From the NCBI GenBank assembly GCA_016795205.1, contig JAEUHZ010000064.1:34517-98516 (forward strand): a DNA stretch of 64,000 nucleotides. Reading direction: 5' to 3'. Shown piece by piece: positions 41,999 through 49,164 of this stretch (its first letter is position 1; each line of letters starts with the position of its first letter). A program made the translations under genes and the position numbers. The notes under the pieces are model-generated. The model saw only the letters and a list, made by a program, of their open reading frames with translations. It had not been told where the DNA came from and made no database searches. This stretch comes from Planctomycetota bacterium. Its GTDB lineage: Bacteria; Planctomycetota; UBA1135; GCA-002686595.

Positions 41999-43143
41999 GC
42001 GCGCGCCCCGAGGATCTGCCCGTCGCGCCGGCCGCGGAGGGCGGGCCCGAGGCCCGACCCGACGCCCCGCACGACGCCGGGGTCAAGGGGCCCAAGCGGC
42101 GCGCGCCCAAGCGCGCCCCGGCGCTCCCGGTCGCGGATGCGGCGCCGCTCGCGGGTCCGCCCGAGGTCTCGGTCATCGTGCCGATCACGACCGGTGACGG
42201 CCGCGTGCGCGAGGTCGTCACGGCGCTCGCGGCCGAGCTCGAGCGCCTCGGTCGCCCGCACGAGTTCGTGCTCGTCTTCGACGGCGTCCGCGGGCACGCC
42301 TGGCTGGAGGCCGAGGAACTCGCGCGCGAGCGCCCCGGCCGGGTCGTGGCCCTGGCCCTGGACCAGCCCTTCGGCGAGTCCCTGTGTCTCTCGACCGGGC
42401 TGCAGCGCGCCCGCGGCGGCATCGTCGTCACCTCGCCCCAGTACGTGCAGGTCGACCCCTACGAACTCCAGAACCTGCTCGCGGCGATCGACGGGGGCGC
42501 GGATCTCGTCTCGCCCTGGCGCCACCCGCGCATCGATCCGCTCTTGAACCGGCTGCAGTCCGCGGCCTTCAACCGCGTCATCCGCTGGATCCTCCACGCG
42601 CCGTTCCACGACCTGAACTGCACGTTCCGCGCCATGCGGCGCGAGGTCCTGGAGGACGTGCCGATCCACGGCGACATGTACCGCTTCCTGCCCGCGATCG
42701 CCGCGCGCCAGGGCTTCAAGGTCGTCGAGGTCCGGGTCCGACACCTGAAGGAATGGGGCGGCAAGGGCTTCTTCGGTCCGGGCGTCTACGCGCGCCGCGC
42801 GTTGGACGTGCTGGGCGTGGTGTTCGTCTCGAAGTTCACGCTGAAGCCGTTGCGCTTCTTCGGCACCGTCGGCGGCCTGTTCCTCTTGGTCGGCGCGCTG
42901 TTGTGCGGCGCGATCCTCGTGCAGGGCTTCGTGCTGGGGGATGGACCGGTCTTCTCCCGCTCGCTGTTCTTGGTCGGCGTGCTGCTGTTCGTCCTGGGCG
43001 TGCAGGTGATCGGCTTCGGGCTGGTCGGCGAGATCATCATCTTCACGCGCGCCCGGAACGTGCGGGAGTACCGCGTGGAGAAGGTCTGGGAGGGCCGCGA
43101 TGAGCGGGACGGCGGCGATGGAACCTCCCCCGGCGGACCCTGA
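41995..43143 (+). CDS. GT2-like protein lacking the catalytic DxD motif
   Basis: This 382-residue protein has the same layout as its upstream neighbour after a 57-residue Pro/Ala/Lys-rich extension. It opens with 'VSVIVPITTGDGRVREVV', then has 'FNRVIRWILHAPFHDLNCTFRAMRREVL', 'RHLKEWGGKGFFGPG' and two C-terminal membrane helices. Where active GT2 enzymes have VDDGS it reads 'LVFDGVRGHAW', and where they have 'LDADLQ.DP' it reads 'VTSPQYVQVDP', so both metal and nucleotide motifs are altered. It is translationally coupled to the intact GT2 gene (GTGA overlap), which suggests a regulatory or complex partner, or a changed donor specificity. It overlaps the FemAB-like gene by 44 bp. Confidence 0.8.
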   Translation: MSARPEDLPVAPAAEGGPEARPDAPHDAGVKGPKRRAPKRAPALPVADAAPLAGPPEVSVIVPITTGDGRVREVVTALAAELERLGRPHEFVLVFDGVRGHAWLEAEELARERPGRVVALALDQPFGESLCLSTGLQRARGGIVVTSPQYVQVDPYELQNLLAAIDGGADLVSPWRHPRIDPLLNRLQSAAFNRVIRWILHAPFHDLNCTFRAMRREVLEDVPIHGDMYRFLPAIAARQGFKVVEVRVRHLKEWGGKGFFGPGVYARRALDVLGVVFVSKFTLKPLRFFGTVGGLFLLVGALLCGAILVQGFVLGDGPVFSRSLFLVGVLLFVLGVQVIGFGLVGEIIIFTRARNVREYRVEKVWEGRDERDGGDGTSPGGP

Positions 43144-44239
43144 CGCGCCCGCGCCGGCGGCGCTCGGGGGCGTGGCGGCGGCCGAGAACCGCGCCACGCC
43201 CGTGATCCGCGTCAGGCCCCTGACGCGCGCCGACGATCCCGCGCGCGACGCCGTCGTGCGTTCCGCGCCCGCGGGCTCCTTCTTCCACCTCGCCGGCTGG
43301 GAGCGCGCGGTCGAGCGCGTGTTCGGCCACGAGCCGCGCACGCTGGGCGCCTTCCGCGGCGACCAGCTGGTCGGCGTGCTGCCGCTCATGAGCTGCCGCA
43401 CGCCGCGCTTCTCGCGGAACCTGGTTTCGATGCCCTACGGCGTCTACGGCGGACCGGCCTCGACCACCGCGGGCGCGGACGCCGCGCTGGTCGAGGCCGC
43501 CGTGCGGCTCGCCGAGGAGCAGGACGTGGGTCGGCTCGAGCTGCGCTGCGTCGAGGATCCCGGCACCCCCGGCTTCACGGGCACGGACCTGTATGCGGCT
43601 TTCGTGGCCGAGCTGCCGCGCGATCCCGAGGAGCTCTGGACGCGCATGCCCAAGCGCGCACGGGCCGAGGTGCGCAAGACGATCGAGCGCAACCGACTCT
43701 CGATCAGCGAGGGGCCCTGGTACGCCGACGACCTCTACGAGCTGTTCCACCAGAGCAAGAAGAAGCTCGGCTCGCCCGCGCTGCCGCGCGCCTGGTACCG
43801 CGCCCTGCTGGAGGAACTCTCACCCCACGTCCTGGTGCACGTCGCGCGCGCGTCCTCGGAGCCCCTGGCGGCGACGATGTCGTTCGTCCACGGGCGCAAG
43901 TTCGACTTCTACTACATCGGCGTGACGGACGAGGCCAACCGCGAGTTCAACGTCACGAACTTCCTCGTCGTGCGTCTGCAGGAGCTGTGCGTGCGGCGCG
44001 GCATCGAGCTGTTCGACCTCGGGCGCAGCCGCGTCGGCTCGGGGCCGTACCAGTTCAAGAAGAACCAGGGCTTCGAGCCGCGGCCGCTGGCCTACCGCAC
44101 GAAGCTCGTGCGCGCCCGCGCGGTCTCCAACTTCAACCCGAGCAATCCGCGCACGGAGCGGCTGCGCAACGCCTGGGCCCGGCTGCCGGACGGTCTGACG
44201 CGCGCGCTCTCCGGACCGCTCATGCGCTACCTGCCCTGA
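43100..44239 (+). CDS. FemAB-like (GNAT-fold) protein of the XrtA/PEP-CTERM-associated type
   Basis: This 379-residue protein has two GNAT-like lobes. Visible markers are 'SFFHLAGWERAVERVFGHEP' at the start of lobe 1, 'PKRARAEVRKTIERN' (about 190), 'LYELFHQSKKKLGSPALP', 'FVHGRKFDFYYIGVTDEAN' and 'FDLGRSRVGSGPYQFKKNQGFEP'. These match the FemAB proteins often encoded with exosortase/exopolysaccharide loci, where they may add an amino acid to a glycan or lipid. No exosortase or PEP-CTERM protein is visible in the window. The start at 43100 lies within the upstream gene; a Met at residue 7 is an alternative. It overlaps the convergent gmhB by 13 bp. Confidence 0.83.
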   Translation: MSGTAAMEPPPADPDAPAPAALGGVAAAENRATPVIRVRPLTRADDPARDAVVRSAPAGSFFHLAGWERAVERVFGHEPRTLGAFRGDQLVGVLPLMSCRTPRFSRNLVSMPYGVYGGPASTTAGADAALVEAAVRLAEEQDVGRLELRCVEDPGTPGFTGTDLYAAFVAELPRDPEELWTRMPKRARAEVRKTIERNRLSISEGPWYADDLYELFHQSKKKLGSPALPRAWYRALLEELSPHVLVHVARASSEPLAATMSFVHGRKFDFYYIGVTDEANREFNVTNFLVVRLQELCVRRGIELFDLGRSRVGSGPYQFKKNQGFEPRPLAYRTKLVRARAVSNFNPSNPRTERLRNAWARLPDGLTRALSGPLMRYLP

Positions 44240-44808
44240 GCCGCGGCCAGGCGCGCGAGCACCAGGCTGGCGGCCTCGTCGAGTCGCGCCGCCAGGATCT
44301 CTGGCGGCGGGGAGATGCGCGCCGCCTCGCGCGCGCCCTTCCCCGTGAGCACCAGCGCCGTGTGCGTGCCCGCCGCACGGGCCGCCGCCACGTCCCGTTC
44401 GGCGTCGCCGATCGTCCAACTCGCAGCGAGGTCGAGGCCGCGCTCGCGGGCCAGGTCGAGCAGCATCCCCGGCGCCGGCTTGCGGCAGCGGCAGACGCGG
44501 CGCAGCTCGCCGCGGCCTTCCTCGGGGTGGTGGGGGCAATGGCGGATCGCGTCGACCCGCGCGCCTTCCTGCGCGAGCAGCTCGGCCATCCGGGCGTGGA
44601 TGGCGGCCAGGCCGGCCTCGTCCAGCCAGCCGCGCGCCAACGCGCTCTGGTTCGTGACGACCAGCACCGGCACGCCGGCCTCGTTGAGGAGCCGCACGCC
44701 GCGGGCGGCGCCCTCGAGCAGCACGACCTGGTCGGGGGCCAGCACCCAAGCATCCTCGCGGAGCAGGACTCCGTCGCGGTCCAGGAAGACGGCGGCGCGC
44801 CCGCTCAA
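44227..44808 (-). CDS. gmhB: D-glycero-D-manno-heptose 1,7-bisphosphate phosphatase-like HAD hydrolase
   Basis: This 193-residue HAD-IIIA phosphatase has motif I 'FLDRDGVLLRED' (DxDGV), motif II 'VVTNQSALARG', a zinc-binding segment 'HCPHHPEEGRGELRRVCRCRKPAPGM' (Cys/His ligands, motif III Lys) and motif IV 'TIGDAERDV'. This set matches GmhB, which makes heptose-1-phosphate for LPS inner core or other glycero-manno-heptose glycans, and the related HisB-N. The start is taken as TTG at 44808, because TTGA overlaps the stop of the upstream PEGA gene by 4 bp; no later Met, Val or Leu precedes motif I well. No histidine-pathway gene is near, so GmhB is preferred over HisB. Confidence 0.87.
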   Translation of the reverse strand: MSGRAAVFLDRDGVLLREDAWVLAPDQVVLLEGAARGVRLLNEAGVPVLVVTNQSALARGWLDEAGLAAIHARMAELLAQEGARVDAIRHCPHHPEEGRGELRRVCRCRKPAPGMLLDLARERGLDLAASWTIGDAERDVAAARAAGTHTALVLTGKGAREAARISPPPEILAARLDEAASLVLARLAAAQGR

Positions 44809-45254
44809 CGACCGCCGACGCCCTGCCCGGCGTCCGACAGGCGCTCGAGGTCGATGTGGATCCGCCCCGGCGCGTGCGCCTCGGTCCACTTCACCGGCAC
44901 GAAGGCGTCGAAGCGCGAGAGGAACAGCGGAAAGTTCCAGGTCTGCGGCCCGGTGTTCATCTCGCGCCAATAGACCGCGTAGACCTCGTCGTTCGGGGTC
45001 AGGAAGCGCGTCTCGGGTCGGAACCCCGGCACCTCGAAGTCGAGGCGCACGTCCCGGTCGACGTCGAGCTGGATGCGGCAAGGCGTCACGAAACCGCTGT
45101 TGCGCCCGTTCACGAGCACGGTGGCCCCGGGCGGCGTCGTGGACAGGTTCACCGGACGGTCGGAGGCGAACAGCACGCAGCCCCCGAGGAGGAGCGGCGC
45201 CGCGGCGGCGAGGACGGAGCGCACGCGGAAACTCTGACCGGGGGGGCGGGACAT
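44805..45254 (-). CDS. PEGA-domain lipoprotein
   Basis: This 149-residue protein has a lipoprotein signal peptide ('SVLAAAAPLLLGGC', Cys about 26), then a PEGA beta domain: 'VNLSTTPPGATVLVNGRNSGFVTPCRIQLDV' and 'VRLDFEVPGFRPETRFL'. PEGA domains are small beta-sandwich modules of surface-layer and envelope proteins, named for the P-x-G-A turn (here PPGA). The C-terminal half (about 90-149) has no recognised motif. The ATG at 45254 gives the best signal peptide; an in-frame TTG at 45305 would add 17 residues. It overlaps gmhB by 4 bp and is divergent from the GT39-like gene. Confidence 0.8.
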   Translation of the reverse strand: MSRPPGQSFRVRSVLAAAAPLLLGGCVLFASDRPVNLSTTPPGATVLVNGRNSGFVTPCRIQLDVDRDVRLDFEVPGFRPETRFLTPNDEVYAVYWREMNTGPQTWNFPLFLSRFDAFVPVKWTEAHAPGRIHIDLERLSDAGQGVGGR

Positions 45255-45304
45255 GGCAAGACGGGCCTCTTGCCTTGGTCGGACGGCTTTGGGACAGGAC
45301 TCCA

Positions 45305-46774
45305 ATGGACCGGCTGGAACCGGGATCCCCAGCCCGCGCCGAGCCCCCGCCCGCGTCGCAGGGAGTCGGGGCCGACAGGTTGGCGCGCGCGCTGCTCGCG
45401 CTGGCGCTCGTCCTGGGGCTCCTGCGTTTCGTGCGCCTGGGCCACTGGAGCCTGTGGATCGACGAGTCCCTGACCTGGGCCGACGCGCACCACGGCATCG
45501 AGGGCGGCGAGATCCGCAATCCCCTGGGCTACCGCCTCATCGCGGCGACCGTCGATCTCCTGGGCGGCGTGCCCACGGAGGGCAGCCTGCGCCTCTTGCC
45601 CGCCGTGGCCGGCTGGCTGTGCGTGCCGCTCACGTTCCTGGCCTTCCGCGGGACCTTCGGCGCGCGGCGGGCCTCGCTCGCCAGCCTGCTCGTGGCGCTC
45701 AGCTCCTGGCACCTCTACTGGTCGCAGAACGCGCGCTTCTACACGCTGGCACAGCTCGCGGCGCTGGTCGGGGCCTGGATCCTGCTCACCGCGCTGGCGC
45801 GAGGGCGGGGGCTGGCCGCGCTCCTCGGCCTGGTCGTCGCGGCTCTCGCGGCGCTGTTCCACCCCTCGGCCGCGCTGGCGCTGCCGGCGCTGGCGCTGGG
45901 GCCGTTCCTGCTCGAGCTCGTGCAGCGGCCCGTGGCACCGGCCGCGCGCCGCGCGTCGCGCGTCCTGGCCCTGGCCGCGCTCGTCGGCGCGCTCGTCGCG
46001 GCCGGCTGGGCGCTCCAGACCTGGAGGACGTACGCCTACCAGAAGGGGCAGGACGAGAGCCTCGCTTCGATCGCGCACTTCGTGAAGACGACCGGGTTCT
46101 TCGTGACGCCCCTGCTCTGCACGGCGCTCGTCGTGGGCGCCTGGGCGGCGTGGGCCGGCCGGCGCGGCGCGGATCTCCTGGCCCTGGCCGTCGTGGCGAG
46201 CTCGCTGCTCCTGGCGCTGTGCGCCGCGGCGTTCGTGCGCGTCAGCGCGCAGTACGTGTTCGTCGTCCTGCCCTGGATCGCGCTCGTGGCCGCGTTCCCG
46301 CTGGGTCGCGAGGCCGCTGGCCCGCTCGGGCGGCGCGGCGAGGCGGCCTGGGCCCTCGTGCTGGCACTGCCGGCGCTCGTGACCTGTGGGCTGTACCTGA
46401 CCGTGCGGCGCGGGGAGCGGCCGGCCTGGCGCGAGGCCTACCAGCACGTCGCGAACGCACGCGGCCCCGAGGACCAGGTGTTCGGCATGGAGGCCTCGGT
46501 CGGCGAGTACTACCTGGCTCCCGGCCGCACGGACCTGCGGCGGCCCACGGCGCTCTCCTGGTTGGACTACTTCCACGCGCGGCTGCCGGAGCACTGGGCG
46601 GCCAAGGGGCGCCGCCAGTGGTTCGTCGTGAACCCCGAGCAGTTCGCCGGCTGGGAGCCGCGGGACGCGGCCGATTTCCAGCGCTTCCTGCGCGAGCAGT
46701 GTCGGCTCGACGCCGTCTGGCCGCTCTACGTGGAGAGCCGCGACCTGTCGGTGTGGGTCTACCGTCGCGACTAG
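45305..46774 (+). CDS. Membrane glycosyltransferase of the GT39/GT83 (PMT/ArnT) fold
   Basis: This 489-residue protein has about 9-11 hydrophobic helices and the first periplasmic-loop signature 'WSLWIDESLTWADAHHG' (DE motif, about 50-66), which is the catalytic Asp-Glu region of PMT/ArnT-type enzymes. 'SSWHLYWSQNARFYTLAQL' (about 135-153) is the common 'P..Y...R.Y' counterpart. These enzymes transfer a sugar from a polyprenyl-phosphate donor to lipid A, protein or glycan on the outer face of the inner membrane. The DPM1-like GT2 gene at 41042 could make the donor. The C-terminal 120 residues form a soluble domain ('QWFVVNPEQFAGWEPRD'). The gene is convergent with efp. Confidence 0.78.
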   Translation: MDRLEPGSPARAEPPPASQGVGADRLARALLALALVLGLLRFVRLGHWSLWIDESLTWADAHHGIEGGEIRNPLGYRLIAATVDLLGGVPTEGSLRLLPAVAGWLCVPLTFLAFRGTFGARRASLASLLVALSSWHLYWSQNARFYTLAQLAALVGAWILLTALARGRGLAALLGLVVAALAALFHPSAALALPALALGPFLLELVQRPVAPAARRASRVLALAALVGALVAAGWALQTWRTYAYQKGQDESLASIAHFVKTTGFFVTPLLCTALVVGAWAAWAGRRGADLLALAVVASSLLLALCAAAFVRVSAQYVFVVLPWIALVAAFPLGREAAGPLGRRGEAAWALVLALPALVTCGLYLTVRRGERPAWREAYQHVANARGPEDQVFGMEASVGEYYLAPGRTDLRRPTALSWLDYFHARLPEHWAAKGRRQWFVVNPEQFAGWEPRDAADFQRFLREQCRLDAVWPLYVESRDLSVWVYRRD

Positions 46775-46781
46775 CGCGCGC

Positions 46782-46829
46782 CGCGCACGGCGCGCGGCGC
46801 GCGGCGCGCGGCGCACAGGGCCGTGCGCG
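46782..46829. terminator. Hairpin between the convergent GT39-like gene and efp
   Basis: CGCGCACGGC (46782-46791) and GCCGTGCGCG (46820-46829) are perfect 10-bp inverted arms around a GC-only GCGCGCG-repeat loop. It could end transcription from both sides. No T-run is present. Confidence 0.4.
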
Positions 46830-46854
46830 CGGGTCAGTTCGCGCGGGTCAGTTC
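46827..46854. repeat. 14-bp tandem duplication spanning the efp stop codon
   Basis: GCGCGGGTCAGTTC occurs twice in direct succession (46827-46840 and 46841-46854). The inner copy contains the efp stop codon; the outer copy repeats the last codons and stop after the gene. Confidence 0.75.
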
Positions 46855-47414
46855 GCGCGGCCCTGGAACTCGCCGTCGGCGGTGCTGACCTTGACCGACT
46901 CGCCGGCCTGGATGTGCAGCGGAACCTTGATCTTGAGTCCCGTCTCGAGCACGGCTTCCTTCTTGACGTTCGTGGCCGTGTTGCCCTTCACCGCCGCCTC
47001 GGACTCGACGACCTTGAGCGTCACGCTGGCGGGCAGCTCCACCCCGATCGGCGTCGCCTCATGGAAGGTCACGTCGACGACCGTGTTCTCCTTCACGAAG
47101 CCCATCTTGTCGCCCACGAGCTCGTCGGGCAGCGGGAACTGCTCGAAGGACTCCTGGTCCATGAACACGTAGGAGCCGTCGGACTCGCGGTAGAGGTACT
47201 CGGCCTTCTTGCGGTCGAGGTAGGCGACCTCGAACGCGTCGCTCGAGCCCAGGCGCATGGGTGAGACGACGCCCGTGCGCAGGTCCTTGACCTTCATGTG
47301 GATCACCGCTCGCAGGTTGCCCGGCGTGTGGTGCATGTAGTCGGTGATCAGGAGGAGCTTCTGCCCGTCGATGATGACGGTGCCCTTCCGCAGTTCGGTC
47401 GCCTTGACGGCCAT
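46848..47414 (-). CDS. efp: Elongation factor P with Asn at the usual modified-Lys position
   Basis: This 188-residue protein has the three beta barrels of EF-P, which enters the ribosomal E site and relieves stalling at polyproline. 'MAVKATELRKGTVI' opens domain I, and 'GVELPASVTLKVVESE' and 'LKIKVPLHIQAGESVKV' are the C-terminal OB-domain signatures. The tip loop reads 'HHTPGNLRA': the residue after Pro-Gly, which is Lys34 (beta-lysylated), Arg32 (rhamnosylated) or 5-aminopentanol-Lys in studied EF-Ps, is Asn33 here. An unmodified mode of action is likely; no epmA/epmB/earP gene is visible. GGAGG lies 7 nt before the ATG and TATCCT at 47454-47449. rpoN follows upstream on the same strand. 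Confidence 0.95.
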   Translation of the reverse strand: MAVKATELRKGTVIIDGQKLLLITDYMHHTPGNLRAVIHMKVKDLRTGVVSPMRLGSSDAFEVAYLDRKKAEYLYRESDGSYVFMDQESFEQFPLPDELVGDKMGFVKENTVVDVTFHEATPIGVELPASVTLKVVESEAAVKGNTATNVKKEAVLETGLKIKVPLHIQAGESVKVSTADGEFQGRAN

Positions 47415-47489
47415 GGTTCGTCCTCCAGCACGGTGTTCGAGGGCCGAGAGGATACGGTCGCGGCGCGGGTCCCGCGATCCCGGAGCCGG

Positions 47490-49013
47490 TCAGAACCGCT
47501 TGCGCTGGCTCGACGAGGGGATGTTCAGCGCCTTGCGGTACTTCGTCACCGTGCGCCGCGCGATGCGGATCTGGTCCTTCTCCTCGAGGCGCAAGGCCAG
47601 GTCCTCGTCGGACAGCGGGTTGGCCGGATCCTCGGCCGCCACGAGCGCCGCGATCTTCTGCTTCACCGAGGCCTGGGCGGCGACCTCGCCGGTCTCGGTC
47701 TGCGTGCCGCCGGTGAAGAAGTACTTGAGCGGAAAGATCCCGCGCGGGGTCTGCGCGTACTTGCCTGCCACCGCCCGCGAAACCGTCGAGATGTGGACGC
47801 CGACCTGATCGGCGATCTCCTGCATCCGCAGCGGTTTCAGGCCCTCGACGCCGCGCTCGAGAAAGCCCTTCTGCTCGGCGAAGATGGCGTGCGCGATCAA
47901 GTCCAGGGTGTGGCGGCGCTGCTGGAGGGCGTCGAGGAACCAGCGCGCCGATTCGATGCGCTTCTTGACCCACTCGCGCACGCCGTCGCCCTTCTGCGCG
48001 GCCTTGAGCACGTCCTTGTAGGCCAGCGAGAGACGCAGCTCGGGCGCGGCCGCGCGGTCCAGGCGCACCTCGTACTCGCCGTCGACCTCCTCGACGATCA
48101 CGTCGGGGTGGATCACGTCGGCCTGCACGCCGCCGAAACCGGCGCCGGGGCTGGGCTCGAGCTTGCGCAAGAGTTCCAGCGCGTCCTTGACCTCCTCGAT
48201 CGTGGCGCCGGCGTCCTTGGCGATGCGCGGCAGCTTGTTCTGCTCGACGTCCGAGAGATGCCGCTCGACGATGGCCTTGAGCAGCGGCTCGTCGCCCATG
48301 CCCATGGCCCTGAGCTGGAGTTCCAGGCACTCGCGCAGGTCGTGCGCGCCCAGCGCCGGGTGCGAGATCGAGCGGATCTCCTCCAGCACCTCCTGGAGCT
48401 CCTCGACGGTCACCGGCGGCTCGTCGGGTCCGAAGAGCGGCTCCTCGCCGGGCTCGGGCGTCGCGCAGTCGCGCGCGATCTCCGCCAGCGGCTGCGTGAG
48501 CCAGCCGCGATCGTCCAGGGACCACAGCAGGTACTCCGCGAGCTTGCGCTGGCGCTCCGTGAGGTCGAGGATCGCGAGCTCCTCGACCAGCACCTCGGCC
48601 AGCGTCTTCTCGACGTCGGGGGTGTTGGCCATGGCCTCGAGCTTGCGGTCGCCGTCCTCGGACGAGGCCGCGCGTGAGCGCCGCGTGCCGTCGTCGAAGT
48701 CGCGCTCGTAGCGCTCGAGCTCCTCCCGCATCGTGCGCACGCCAGCCTCCTCGACGACCTCGCCGGCCGGCGCCGGGGCCGCTGACGGCTCGTCGTCGGG
48801 GGGGCCGCCCTCGCCCGACCCCGGCTCGGCGACCTCGAGGAAGGGGTTCTCGACGAGCTCCTGCTGGATGCGGTCCTCCAGGTCCAGGCTCGAGAGCTGC
48901 AGGATCTGCATGGCCTGGATCATCTGCGGCGACTGCTGCAGCCGCTGATCCATGCGCACGCTTTGGCTGAGTCCGAGTCTCACGGTTCGCTCGCGTTCGG
49001 GAGCCGGGAGCAT
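47490..49013 (-). CDS. rpoN: RNA polymerase sigma-54 factor
   Basis: This 507-residue sigma factor recognises -24/-12 promoters and needs an AAA+ activator. Region I is present (Gln/Leu-rich: 'RLQQSPQMIQAMQILQLSSLDLEDRIQQELVENPFLE'), then an acidic region II (about 60-130), the core-binding domain ('RQRKLAEYLLWSLDDRGWL'), the helix-turn-helix 'LRMQEIADQVGVHISTVSRAVAGKY' and the C-terminal RpoN box 'IARRTVTKYRKAL'. 'YFFTGG' after the HTH is standard. The length is normal. The ATG at 49013 adds 12 residues before 'LGLSQSV'. An NtrC-type activator is encoded at 51364. Confidence 0.96.
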   Translation of the reverse strand: MLPAPERERTVRLGLSQSVRMDQRLQQSPQMIQAMQILQLSSLDLEDRIQQELVENPFLEVAEPGSGEGGPPDDEPSAAPAPAGEVVEEAGVRTMREELERYERDFDDGTRRSRAASSEDGDRKLEAMANTPDVEKTLAEVLVEELAILDLTERQRKLAEYLLWSLDDRGWLTQPLAEIARDCATPEPGEEPLFGPDEPPVTVEELQEVLEEIRSISHPALGAHDLRECLELQLRAMGMGDEPLLKAIVERHLSDVEQNKLPRIAKDAGATIEEVKDALELLRKLEPSPGAGFGGVQADVIHPDVIVEEVDGEYEVRLDRAAAPELRLSLAYKDVLKAAQKGDGVREWVKKRIESARWFLDALQQRRHTLDLIAHAIFAEQKGFLERGVEGLKPLRMQEIADQVGVHISTVSRAVAGKYAQTPRGIFPLKYFFTGGTQTETGEVAAQASVKQKIAALVAAEDPANPLSDEDLALRLEEKDQIRIARRTVTKYRKALNIPSSSQRKRF

Positions 49014-49164
49014 CGCCCGGTCGAATGGATGCTACCGCGCCGCACGCCCCGGACCGAGCACCGTCGCCCCGAACCGCGCGCGGGAACCGCCGCCACGGGG
49101 CTCTGCGCGCGCGTGGTGGCCGCGGGGCCACGGCAGCGAGCTCCGCGATCCGGCGCCCCGGGGC

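Noticed and set aside
44227..44808. HisB-type histidinol-phosphate phosphatase as the identity of the HAD protein
   Set aside because: No histidine-pathway gene is near, and the surrounding genes make glycans; the motif set fits GmhB equally well or better.
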